The notes beneath the pieces were generated by a model. It was not told where the DNA came from and did not search any database. It saw only the letters and a program-made list of their open reading frames with translations. The position numbers and the translations under genes are program-made. From contig DAOPZY010000002.1 in NCBI GenBank assembly GCA_035353615.1, positions 1-64,000 of the forward strand: a stretch of 64,000 bases of DNA, written 5' to 3'. The DNA is from CAXXOK01 sp035353615. Lineage in GTDB: Bacteria > Bacillota > Clostridia > Christensenellales > Aristaeellaceae. How positions within the stretch are numbered: position 1 is the first letter of the stretch; the number at the start of each line of letters is the position of its first letter. Below, one piece after another: positions 23,916-32,172 of the stretch.

Positions 23916-24794
23916 ATGTCCGAATATCAGAGGCTCAAACCGCAGAACGAGATTTCGATTCGCGGGCTGTTCAGCCTGCACTATTTCCAGTTTGCCTCCG
24001 GCTATGTGTTCAGCGGCGAGCGGCACAACTTTTGGGAAATGGTCTACATTGACCAGGGGGAGGCTGAAATTGGGGCGGGCCGGGAAATTCACCGGCTGGA
24101 TCAGGGGCAGCTGATTTTTCACAAACCGAACGAATTTCACACCATTTGGGCCAACTATGGCAAGGGCGCGAGCATTTTTGTGATTTCCTTTGCCTGCGCA
24201 AGCGACGCGATGCGGGAATTTCGCGGGCGGCAGTATACGCTGCTCAGCCCCCAGCGGCATTTGCTGTCCCGGATGATCGCGGAAGGCCAGCGCGTTTTTG
24301 GCCCTGTGCTGGACGTATCCGATCAGAAGCGTCTTACCCCGTTGCCCAACGCGCCGCGCGGCGGGATTCAGATGATTACCCTCTACCTTTCCCAACTGCT
24401 GATCGATTTGCTGCGCACACAGGAGGCCGTGCACACCAAAATCCGGCCCCGCGTAACCGAGGATGAGGATTTTGCGCCGGTTTTGGAGCGCACGCGGGAT
24501 TTGATGCGCGCCGCTTTGGACGGCACCCTGCGTTTTGAGCAGGTATGCCGGGGCGTGGGGCTTTCCGCCACCGTGTTTAAGGAGCGTTTCAAGCGCTACG
24601 CCGGCATTACCGTGATGGAATATTACCGCCGCCTGCGCATTGAGGAAGCCCGCCGGCTACTGCGCGCGGGCGAAAAAAACGTGACCCAGATTGCGGACAG
24701 TCTGGGGTATTCCAGCACGGCGGCTTTTTCCCGGCAATTTAAGCAGGTGATGAAACAAACCCCCAGCGAATATCTGTACACCATCCAGCGGTAG
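23916..24794 (+). CDS. AraC family transcriptional regulator
   Basis: 292 residues. The N-terminal half is a cupin-like sensor (WEMVYIDQGEAEIG..., LIFHKPNEFHTIWAN). The C-terminal ~100 residues have the two helix-turn-helix motifs of AraC/XylS (FEQVCRGVGLSATVFKERFK and VTQIADSLGYSSTAAFSRQFKQ, ending PSEYL). It is divergent from the nucleotidyltransferase-kinase operon and is the likely activator of it, responding to the sugar. The start at 23916 lies after GGGAGG and after the predicted transcription start; the ATG at 23895 is too close to the promoter. Confidence 0.9.
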   Translation: MSEYQRLKPQNEISIRGLFSLHYFQFASGYVFSGERHNFWEMVYIDQGEAEIGAGREIHRLDQGQLIFHKPNEFHTIWANYGKGASIFVISFACASDAMREFRGRQYTLLSPQRHLLSRMIAEGQRVFGPVLDVSDQKRLTPLPNAPRGGIQMITLYLSQLLIDLLRTQEAVHTKIRPRVTEDEDFAPVLERTRDLMRAALDGTLRFEQVCRGVGLSATVFKERFKRYAGITVMEYYRRLRIEEARRLLRAGEKNVTQIADSLGYSSTAAFSRQFKQVMKQTPSEYLYTIQR

Positions 24795-24848
24795 CGCCGC
24801 AAACCGGCTGCTGGGAACGCCTTTCCGGGCGCGCGGTCAACCCCTTGC

Positions 24849-24877
24849 TTGACAAGCATAAAGCATTGCTTTACAAT
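24849..24877 (+). promoter_or_regulatory. Promoter of tRNA-Arg
   Basis: -35 TTGACA (24849-24854), 17-bp spacer, -10 TACAAT (24872-24877), a near-consensus promoter 125 bp before the tRNA. Confidence 0.8.
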
Positions 24878-25001
24878 GGTTTGCGTGCCCGCGCCCGGTT
24901 CGCCTTGCCTCACGGCGCAACCGCCATGCAAAAAACGCGCGGGTTTACTCTGGGGCCAACCGTTGCTCGCAGCAGGCTGCGACGGGCATGCCCAAGGATC
25001 T

Positions 25002-25078
25002 GTTTCCGTAGCTCAGCAGGATAGAGCGTCCGCCTCCTAAGCGGAAGGCCTCGGGTTCGAATCCCGACGGGAACGCCA
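25002..25078 (+). tRNA. tRNA-Arg (anticodon CCT)
   Basis: A full cloverleaf: acceptor GTTTCCG/CGGGAAC, D-arm GCTC...GAGC, anticodon stem TCCGC/GCGGA with loop CTCCTAA (anticodon CCT, reading AGG), T-arm TCGGG TTCGAAT CCCGA and an encoded CCA. Confidence 0.97.
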
Positions 25079-25087
25079 CTTCCAACG

Positions 25088-25124
25088 CCGGAAACCGTTA
25101 AATGACAAAGGTTTCCGGTTTTTT
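25088..25124 (+). terminator. Intrinsic terminator of tRNA-Arg
   Basis: CCGGAAACC and GGTTTCCGG arms with a 13-nt loop, followed by six T. Confidence 0.9.
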
Positions 25125-26183
25125 GCTTTCTCCCCTTCAATGGCCCCATGATTGCGCAGAGGCGGTTTGTTGATAAAGACAGGCATCCCAAGCGAGGGTA
25201 ACCAGCCGACAGGACATCGCTGTAACCGCGCTTGATGTCATCTGGAAACGGTGTTATCTCGGCTCATGGCACTGACCAACAACGCCCGCATACCTGAGAG
25301 TCTGGTATTGGCCAGCCTGATGCCATCGCCTTTCTGACGCCTGAAAAATCCCCCTGCGCGGTCAAGCGGCGAGGGAGGTTGAATCTTCATACCTTTATGG
25401 GAGCGCTGACACGAGGAAATTGACGCACGCATACCGCGCGCCCCGATCCGCCCGCAGCGCCGCTTTCATTGCGCGCGCTCCTTGCCCACGCCCGCCAAGC
25501 CGTAATTTTCCTCCCCCACATTTTACGCAATATTTCATCATTCAACATCCAATCTTCACAAAGGTCTGTTACTTTATATACAGGGAATCGGATCTGACCC
25601 GGAATGCCTGCGTCGGCTCGCCCCGACGGTACGGATGGCCACCGAAAAACAGCCGGATGGCGCGTAAGTTTAGGCCGCCTGTCGGTAACGGTTCCCCCGT
25701 CCAAAACGTAACGCTTTTGCAACGCGGTATTTTTCCTCCGGAACCGTGCATGGGGAAGGTTGGCTCTCGGGACCATTTCCTTCGCGTGGGATCGGTGGAA
25801 AAAGGTCGGATCATCGCATGGCAACCGTTACGCTTGGCAATCGGCAATCAAAACCCTACACGGCGCTCCGATCCACCCCAGATGCCCGGGAACGGAAGCG
25901 CCAGGCTACAGCCCTCAAAAGGGAGAGGCTGCGGCAGGGCAAACATTCTGTCGGGTGTCGCGCGCGGACGCGTGATCCCCTCAATGGCTGGCAGGCTGCG
26001 CACATTGCGCCGGCTGCTTTTTTTAACGGTTTTCCCGAACGGATCACATCACGGTGAGCAGGGAACCTTGAGCATGAGTAAACCATTGCCGGTGCCACGC
26101 GCCGATCGCTTCGGTTTTTCGGGCGCGCGGCCCTTGGCTCCGCCTGAATCGCGCAGCCCGTAGACGAATGCTGATCCAGCGGC
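25125..26183. other. One-kilobase region with no recognised gene
   Basis: Neither strand has a frame with a good ribosome site or recognisable motifs. Open frames at 25387-25847 (minus) and 25420-26163 (plus) overlap each other and have atypical composition. It may hold remnants of genes or unannotated RNA; nothing is supported. Confidence 0.35.
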
Positions 26184-26217
26184 AAAGGCCCGCGGATATT
26201 TTCATCCGCGGGCCTCA
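26184..26217. repeat. 34-bp self-palindromic arm, left copy
   Basis: AGGCCCGCGGAT and ATCCGCGGGCCT pair around ATTTTC. The exact reverse complement of all 34 bp occurs at 26398-26431, so the two arms bracket repeat B copy 2. Confidence 0.9.
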
Positions 26218-26221
26218 GACT

Positions 26222-26397
26222 GCTGAAAAACCCTCGCCGCAGCGAAAATGGGTCAAGGGCAAAGCCCTTGTGGGGTGCATCGGCATTGCCCTTGCCCGCC
26301 GGAGGCCTTATGTGGCCACACATTCAGCGTTAGCACCACGAGTGCCGAAGGCACAATGGGGTGCGGCTTATGGACTCAATCCGGTTTGTCAACGGTT
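26222..26397. repeat. Dispersed repeat, family B, copy 2 (inverted relative to copy 1)
   Basis: Matches the complement of 6783-6976, including the GAGTCCATA, GCCGCACC and ATAAGGCCTCCGGCGGGCAA blocks and the CGCTGCGGCGAGGG end. Enclosed exactly by the two 34-bp palindromic arms. Confidence 0.8.
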
Positions 26398-26431
26398 TGA
26401 GGCCCGCGGATGAAAATATCCGCGGGCCTTT
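26398..26431. repeat. 34-bp self-palindromic arm, right copy
   Basis: Exact reverse complement of 26184-26217. As RNA from the minus-strand glycosyltransferase gene it forms a strong hairpin 80 nt past the stop and could act as its terminator. Confidence 0.85.
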
Positions 26432-26510
26432 CAGATGAACCGATATTTTTTACGATGCGTCGGTATGGCAGCGCGATGGGCGCCGCCGGGATGGTCGCGA
26501 CACGCTCCGC

Positions 26511-27485
26511 CTATTTTTTCGGCTGGCCGTCGGCGGCTAAATCCTCATTATAATCCAGCTTGCGCACGCGGTACTGAATATCCTCCAGTATTTTCCGGTT
26601 TGCGGCGGTAATGTCCGCAAGCATCCCCACCACCCAGGTGAGCACGCCCATCAGCAACAGGATGCTCATTAAAATCAGGGATTGCAGGTGGCCCGCGCCG
26701 GAACCGGACGCGATCACGTACACCAAAAACCGCACGCCCAGAATCAGCCCCGCGCCAAACAGCACGCCGCCCACCGCGCCGAAAAATTTGAGCGGGTTAT
26801 ACATCATGAACGAGCGTAAAATGGTCACGATGGAGCGCTGGACATACCCGAACATGCTCTTGAACAGGCGGGATTCCCGAAGCTCCGGGTTGGTGCGCAC
26901 GGGCACGGAGCGGATCGGCACGCGGCTGTTGCCCGCCTGCACGATGGTTTCCAGCGTATAGGTGTAGTTGTTGATAACGTTCAGGCTCATGGCCGCCTCG
27001 CGGGAATAGGCGCGAAAGCCGCTGGGCGCGTCGGCCACGTCGGTGCGGGATGCCTTGCGCACAATGTAACTGCCGAAGTGCTGAAGCTTTTTCTTCATTG
27101 GGGAAAAGTGCTCAATCGCGTCAATAGGCCGTTCGCCAATCACGATATCCGCCTCGCCCGCGAGGATGGGCCGCACCAGCTTTTCAATATCCTGCCCGCA
27201 ATACTGATTGTCCGCGTCGGTATTCACAATAATATCCGCGCCGTTGCGCAGGCAAGCGTCAATCCCGGCCATGAACCCCTTGGCCAGACCCTTGTTTTGC
27301 TTAAAACTGACAACGTGGTTTACGCCCCACGCCCGGGCAACGTCCACGGTGCCGTCCTTGCTGCCGTCGTTGACAATCAGGTACTCAATCTCGTCAATGC
27401 CGTCGATATGCTTTGGCAGATCGTTCAGGGCAACGGTGAGGGTTGCCGCCTCATTATAGCAGGGAATCTGAATCATCAGTTTCAC
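26511..27485 (-). CDS. Family 2 glycosyltransferase, membrane-anchored (DPM1/GtrB type)
   Basis: 324 residues. The N-terminal GT-A domain has IPCYNEAATL, VNDGSKDGT and the metal-binding NTDADNQY. Two C-terminal helices (about 233-256 and 265-290) anchor it. Such enzymes move a sugar from a nucleotide to a polyprenyl phosphate on the inner face of the membrane, for later use by GT-C enzymes, of which candidates lie downstream at 28562 and 32172. GTG start, with GGAG 7 nt ahead. Confidence 0.9.
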   Translation of the reverse strand: MKLMIQIPCYNEAATLTVALNDLPKHIDGIDEIEYLIVNDGSKDGTVDVARAWGVNHVVSFKQNKGLAKGFMAGIDACLRNGADIIVNTDADNQYCGQDIEKLVRPILAGEADIVIGERPIDAIEHFSPMKKKLQHFGSYIVRKASRTDVADAPSGFRAYSREAAMSLNVINNYTYTLETIVQAGNSRVPIRSVPVRTNPELRESRLFKSMFGYVQRSIVTILRSFMMYNPLKFFGAVGGVLFGAGLILGVRFLVYVIASGSGAGHLQSLILMSILLLMGVLTWVVGMLADITAANRKILEDIQYRVRKLDYNEDLAADGQPKK

Positions 27486-27603
27486 GATGATGCTCCTTCA
27501 TTGGCAAAGTCTTCCTGAAAAACGGCCGCAACCGGCAATGGGCGGATACGCGCGGTTGCCCGCCGGCAAACCCGGACGATCCATCGCTTTTTACAGCAAA
27601 TCC

Positions 27604-27632
27604 ATTATAGCATAAGGGATTTACCTTGGCAA
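27604..27632 (-). promoter_or_regulatory. Promoter of the glycosyltransferase gene
   Basis: Minus strand -35 TTGCCA (27627-27632), 17-bp spacer, -10 TATAAT (27604-27609). Confidence 0.7.
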
Positions 27633-27682
27633 TGCCGCGCCGCGGGCACATGGCAAACGGAGCGGCGTAGCCCGAAAAGGAC

Positions 27683-27749
27683 GAAAAGCCCCGGCTGACA
27701 TTTCCCGCGCGGCGATTGGCGGCTCGCGCGAAAACGGTCAGCCGGGGCT
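27683..27749 (-). terminator. Terminator of the rhodanese gene with long loop
   Basis: Perfect 13-base arms (AGCCCCGGCTGAC at 27687-27699 and its complement at 27737-27749), with a smaller CGCGC/GCGCG hairpin in the loop, followed by TTTT on the minus strand. Confidence 0.75.
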
Positions 27750-27824
27750 ATGTCTGCTTTGGAGATCAGTTTGCTCGGAGGCAAACCCCGCGCGCAGGGA
27801 GAGGCTTCAGCCGGGGCGCTATCC

Positions 27825-28292
27825 TTACTGAACCACGTCGTATGGCCAGTTGAGGATGCCGCCAAAATCGAACACCTGCGTATACCCAAGCGCGATCAGC
27901 TGCTTGGCGGCGCTCTGGCTGCGCCGGCCGCTGCGGCAGTAAACCAGTATTTTGGCGCTCAGATCCGGTAACGATGTGGCGGCAAGCGTGGCGATGTCGC
28001 CAAGCGGCAGGAGTTTTGCGTTGGGGATGTGGCCTTCGTTAAATTCCGAAGGCTCGCGTACGTCCAGAATGGTAATACCGGTTTCCGTATCCATGATTTT
28101 CTTTGCCTGTTCAGCCGTAATCAATTGATAAACCCCCGTTTCCTGTGTGGCGGCGGTTTGCGGCGCTTCGGAGGAGGCCGCCGGCGTCATGGTGTTGGTA
28201 GTTTGGGCCGCAGGGGTGCAGCCGGTCAGGCTCAACAGCAGCAGAAAAGTGACTGCTATGAGGCTCCATCGGCGGGCGCTGTGGTTTTTCAT
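27825..28292 (-). CDS. Rhodanese-like lipoprotein
   Basis: 155 residues with a lipoprotein signal (LLLLSLTGC, lipid on C25), a Thr/Ala/Ser-rich linker, then a single rhodanese domain (residues about 57-155) with DVREPSEFNEGHI and the active loop CRSGRRS, whose first Cys is the sulfur carrier. It should act outside the membrane in sulfur transfer or thiol chemistry; the partner is unknown. It is followed by a strong terminator and divergent from the gene at 28562. Confidence 0.9.
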   Translation of the reverse strand: MKNHSARRWSLIAVTFLLLLSLTGCTPAAQTTNTMTPAASSEAPQTAATQETGVYQLITAEQAKKIMDTETGITILDVREPSEFNEGHIPNAKLLPLGDIATLAATSLPDLSAKILVYCRSGRRSQSAAKQLIALGYTQVFDFGGILNWPYDVVQ

Positions 28293-28481
28293 GGGCGTTA
28301 GCCTCTCTTTCCGGCGGGTTTTGGTTTATGGGCCGCCTTGCGTATTTTTTGTACAGAATAGGTTTACCACGCTTTGCGCGCGGTGACACCGCTTTTTCGA
28401 TCGGGACGTATCTCCGGGTTTTCAGGGCCGACGCTTTGCCGGCTTAAAGGCCCGGCAACCCCGCCCGCGCGGGCCTTCACC

Positions 28482-28510
28482 TTGACAGCCCCACGAAAAA
28501 AAGATAAGAT
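28482..28510 (+). promoter_or_regulatory. Promoter of the gene at 28562
   Basis: -35 TTGACA (28482-28487), 17-bp spacer, -10 TAAGAT (28505-28510). Confidence 0.75.
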
Positions 28511-28561
28511 ACCCTCGAATGTATCGACAGTTCGCACCTTATATAATGAGGAGGAATCGCC

Positions 28562-30844
28562 ATGCCGCAGTCGCGCGCAACGGGGAAGTCGCTCCTGTCC
28601 GCGTTGCTTTGGGCGCTCTCGCTTGCCGCGCTGTGCATCCCGCTGACGGCGGCTGCTCCGCAGGGGGAAACGGCGGTTTCGTGGACCCGTACGCTGCCCG
28701 GCACCGGCGCGTGGTTTTTAGCGGCGGTGGCGCTGGGGCTGGGCTACCGTGCCCTGGGCGGCGTAAACCGCGGATACGCCCGGGCCAGGCTGTGGCTGTC
28801 GGCGTTGTTCTTGGCCGGGGTGGCGACGCTGGGGGAAAGCTTTGCGCAAACTGGAACCGCTGAATTGCTGATGGCGAACGTTCTTCAAGCGGCTTTATAT
28901 TTTTTGGGCCGCGCGCCCGCTTACTATATGGGCATGGTATTGCTGACAGACGCGCTTTCCCAGCCCTGCGCCCCAAGGGATACGCCCCGCCCGCAAACGG
29001 ATGGCGGCGAATCCCCCGAGGCATCCGGGGCGCGCTTTGGCAACCGCCTGAACAGGACGGGCGGCGCGGAGGCTACCAGGGGGTCCGCATGGGTAGACCC
29101 GAACGGCGCAGGCAGCCGATTGGGAATGCTGGAATACAACCGCCCCGATAGTCCATTGGGGGCGGCGCAGCCTGATCGCTCCGCCGGGCAGCCGGGAACG
29201 GCAGACGCACGCAACGGGGCGTTCGCGTGGGGGCAGGCCAACCGGAGCCAACCCCTTCCATCGCGGGATGTCGGAAATTCGGAAACCAGCGCGCGGCGAC
29301 AGAGGAACGCCCGGACGTCTCAGGGCGGGCTGGCAGCCGCAACCGTTTCAGCGGAGCGAGGGCGCGGCGCGGCGATTGGCAGAGCAGACCCCGCGTACCG
29401 GCTGGCCCCGGCAGGGACGGAGCCGGCGATCGCGGGCCGCGTTCAGCCTGCCATGCCCACCTGGGCTTCCATGCTGCTGCTCCTCCTGTGCTGGTTGCCC
29501 TACCTGTATGCCATCTGGCCCGGCACCGTAAGCAACGACAGCATCACCCAAATCGCGGAGATTTTTGGCCGCAAGCCGCTGAGCAATGGCAACCCGGTTT
29601 TTCAAACCGGGCTGGTATGGGTGGCCCTGAGCCTTGGCAAGGGCATATTTCATTCCGCGGACGCGGCGGTGCTGATCTATACCGGCGCGCAGGCGTTGCT
29701 GATGGCCTGGTTGCTGGGTTACAGCCTCACGCGCATTGCGGAAACGCGCGCGCCTCGCTGGCTGGTGTGGCTTGCGACGGCGTTTTACGCGCTGTGCCCG
29801 GTGTTTCCAATTTTTGCTTTCTGCATGGGCAAGGATACGAGCTTTGCCATGGCCGTGCTCTGGCTTACGCTGATGGCGTGGCGGGCGGTGCAAAGCAAAT
29901 GGCCGCCGATGCGCACCGTGGTGGGGCTGTGCCTGAGCGCCGTGCTGTGCGCGCTGCTGCGTAACGCGGGCGCTGTGTTGGCCGGGGTAACGCTCGCCGC
30001 GCTGCTGATCCGGGGGATGCTGAAGGGTACGCGGCAATGGCGCGCGCCGCTGATGGCGCTGGCGCTGCTGGGGGCCGCGATGTTTGCGCTGTATGGGGCG
30101 GTGTTGCCAACGCTCGAGGCCGCGCCTACGCCGGAAACCGAAAACTGGTCGGTGCCCCTGCAGCAGGTGGCCCGCGCGGTGGCCAGCGAATCCCTGACGG
30201 CGGAGGAGAGCGCCGCGATTGACGCGGCGATGCCGCTTGCGCAGGTTCAGGCGGCGTATAACGGAGAACTGTCCGACCCGGTTAAGGCGTTGTGGCGCGA
30301 CGGCGTTACCGAGGCGCAAAAGGCGGCGTTCTTTCGCACGTGGGCGGGGCTGGGGCTCAAATACCCGGCAACCTACCTGAGCGCAACCTTCCACAACAGC
30401 TACGGATATCTGCTGCCCGGCTATGTGAGCACCATCAAGCCCACCTTCCTGCTTGGGATGGAGGGCCGCACCACGCTGATTGACGGCGCTTTTGATTTTA
30501 CGGTAAACCCGAAAGCCAACGAGCTGAAAACCCGGCTGCAATCGCTTTTCCAATACGCGCCGTTCCGGCTGCTCACCGCGCCGGGCGCGTACGGAGCGAT
30601 CACGCTGTTCGTTTTGGCGGCCATTCTGAGCATGCGGAAACGCGGAAACGCGCTGTGCATGCTTCCGGCGCTGTTTACGCTGATTGGTTGCCTGTTTTCG
30701 GCGGTAAACGGCTACTACCGCTACGCGATGCCGCTGTATTTTACCGCGCCGGTGGCGCTGGCGCTTCTGGCGCAGGCGGCGCGTTCCGGTTTGCGACTGC
30801 GCCGTGGCGAGATGCCCGCGCCCGAAATCCGCGCGGTTTCCTGA
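28562..30844 (+). CDS. DUF6020-like multispanning membrane protein (GT-C type)
   Basis: 760 residues with about 12 membrane helices. The loop after the helix at 301-319 has WPGTVSNDSITQ, with the acidic residue typical of the first outer loop of GT-C glycosyltransferases and DUF6020 proteins. A 168-residue hydrophilic low-complexity segment (about 131-298, rich in Gly, Ala, Arg, Asn, Pro) splits the N-terminal helices from the core and is not expected in the family. GAGGAGG precedes the ATG. The stop codon lies in the first unit of a 66-bp tandem repeat. It probably transfers a lipid-linked sugar; the acceptor is unknown. Confidence 0.75.
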   Translation: MPQSRATGKSLLSALLWALSLAALCIPLTAAAPQGETAVSWTRTLPGTGAWFLAAVALGLGYRALGGVNRGYARARLWLSALFLAGVATLGESFAQTGTAELLMANVLQAALYFLGRAPAYYMGMVLLTDALSQPCAPRDTPRPQTDGGESPEASGARFGNRLNRTGGAEATRGSAWVDPNGAGSRLGMLEYNRPDSPLGAAQPDRSAGQPGTADARNGAFAWGQANRSQPLPSRDVGNSETSARRQRNARTSQGGLAAATVSAERGRGAAIGRADPAYRLAPAGTEPAIAGRVQPAMPTWASMLLLLLCWLPYLYAIWPGTVSNDSITQIAEIFGRKPLSNGNPVFQTGLVWVALSLGKGIFHSADAAVLIYTGAQALLMAWLLGYSLTRIAETRAPRWLVWLATAFYALCPVFPIFAFCMGKDTSFAMAVLWLTLMAWRAVQSKWPPMRTVVGLCLSAVLCALLRNAGAVLAGVTLAALLIRGMLKGTRQWRAPLMALALLGAAMFALYGAVLPTLEAAPTPETENWSVPLQQVARAVASESLTAEESAAIDAAMPLAQVQAAYNGELSDPVKALWRDGVTEAQKAAFFRTWAGLGLKYPATYLSATFHNSYGYLLPGYVSTIKPTFLLGMEGRTTLIDGAFDFTVNPKANELKTRLQSLFQYAPFRLLTAPGAYGAITLFVLAAILSMRKRGNALCMLPALFTLIGCLFSAVNGYYRYAMPLYFTAPVALALLAQAARSGLRLRRGEMPAPEIRAVS

Positions 30845-31029
30845 CGCGGTATCGGCAAGCCTTTCACGCGCGGCAGGGCAAGCTTGCGCAAAACCCGCGC
30901 GGTTTCCTGACGCGGTATTGGAAAGCCTTTCACGCGCGTCAGGGCAAGCTTGCGCAAAATCCGCGCGGTTTCCTGACGCGGTATCGGCAAGCCTTTCACG
31001 CGCGGCAGGGCAAGCTTGCGCAAAACCCG
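30832..31029. repeat. Three tandem 66-bp repeats spanning a stop codon
   Basis: Units at 30832, 30898 and 30964 differ by only a few bases. Each begins CGCGGTTTCCTGACGCGGTA, so the TGA stop of the upstream gene recurs in frame every 66 bp. The unit junction holds AAACCCGCGCGGTTT, a near palindrome. Confidence 0.95.
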
Positions 31030-31113
31030 CGCCGGCCCGTTGCATTTGTTTCCCGGTCCGGGACTTCCATTCACAAAGGCAGCGCGGAGCGCGCCGCCGA
31101 AAGGACGATTGCC

Positions 31114-32172
31114 ATGAAAGTGATCATATCCGTTGTCCACCCCGCATGGGTGCATCAGTTCCATACCATTCTGGAAAGGCTGACGGCCCGGGGGGACGAG
31201 GTGCTGATGCTGGCCGTGGATAAGGACGGCGCGCAAACCCTGCTGGACAGCTATCGCATTCCCTATGTGCTGTGCGCGCGGGGTACGGGCCGTAATATTG
31301 TGCAAAAGGGCTGGCTGTTTATCCGCCTGAGCGTGGAATTTACCGTGCGGGCGCTACGCTTTCAGCCGGATATTTTCATCGGCCGCGCCTCGCCGATGCT
31401 GGCGGTGGCGGCATGGGTATGCCGCAAGCCCCATCTGCTGTATGAGGATACCGAGGTGAGCAAGTTCAGCCTGCGCATCTGCAAGCGTCTGAGCACAAAA
31501 ATGCTCACGCCGCGCACGTTTTTGACGGATCTGGGGCCGAAACAGGAGCGTGTGGATACCTACAAGGAACTGTTTTACCTGCACCCAAGCGTGTTTACCC
31601 CCAGCCGGCAGGCGCTCAGGGACGTGGGCTTCAACCCGGACGAGCCGTATGTGCTGGTGCGCTTTGTAGCTTGGAACGCCAGCCACGATGTGGGCAAACA
31701 TGGCCTGAGCGACGGGGAGCAGCTTTCGCTGGTCCGGCGGCTGGAGGCGGCCGGGGTGCGCGTGTGGGTCAGCAGTGAAAAACCGCTTTCTGCGGAGCTG
31801 GAACCCTACCGCCTGCAAACGCCCTTTGCGATGGCCCACCATGTGCTGGCTTTTGCGCGCTTGGTGTACAGCGAAGGCGCGACCATGGCAAGCGAAGCCG
31901 TGGTGCTTGGCGTGCACGCCCTGTACGTGAACGTGATCCGCAGCGGCAGCACCCGGGAGCAGAGCGAGCGGTATGGCCTGCTGGATAACTTTAACGAGGG
32001 CGACGACCGCTATGAGCGCGCGCTGGAGAGGGCGCTGGCGCTGCTGAAGGATCCCGAACTGGCGGAGCGGAGTCAGGCGCAGCGTGAAAAACTGCTGGCG
32101 GAAAAAGTGGACATCAACGATTACTACATTGCCGAAACAGATCGGCTGGCCAAGGCGGGGAGGAAAGGCTGA
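31114..32172 (+). CDS. DUF354 family protein (glycosyltransferase-B-like)
   Basis: 352 residues beginning MKVIISVVHPAWVHQFHTIL, with KPHLLYEDTE and the FVAWNASHDVG segment. This fits the DUF354 family, which has a GT-B-like fold and occurs in archaeal and bacterial surface-sugar clusters. The start at 31114 follows AAAGGA; the longer open frame through the 66-bp repeats is not preferred. It overlaps the next gene by an ATGA-type junction at 32172. Likely a cytoplasmic enzyme of cell-surface glycan synthesis. Confidence 0.8.
   Translation: MKVIISVVHPAWVHQFHTILERLTARGDEVLMLAVDKDGAQTLLDSYRIPYVLCARGTGRNIVQKGWLFIRLSVEFTVRALRFQPDIFIGRASPMLAVAAWVCRKPHLLYEDTEVSKFSLRICKRLSTKMLTPRTFLTDLGPKQERVDTYKELFYLHPSVFTPSRQALRDVGFNPDEPYVLVRFVAWNASHDVGKHGLSDGEQLSLVRRLEAAGVRVWVSSEKPLSAELEPYRLQTPFAMAHHVLAFARLVYSEGATMASEAVVLGVHALYVNVIRSGSTREQSERYGLLDNFNEGDDRYERALERALALLKDPELAERSQAQREKLLAEKVDINDYYIAETDRLAKAGRKG

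Noticed and set aside
25420..26163. 247-residue plus-strand open frame
   Set aside because: No ribosome site, atypical composition and no recognisable motif; overlaps an equally poor minus-strand frame.
29348..31045. 565-residue minus-strand open frame
   Set aside because: Antisense to the DUF6020-like gene and the 66-bp repeats; Arg/Gln/His-rich composition typical of antisense frames in GC-rich DNA.
30655..31113. N-terminal extension of the DUF354 protein through the 66-bp repeats
   Set aside because: The frame is open only because the unit is a multiple of three; the ATG at 31114 starts the conserved domain and has a ribosome site.
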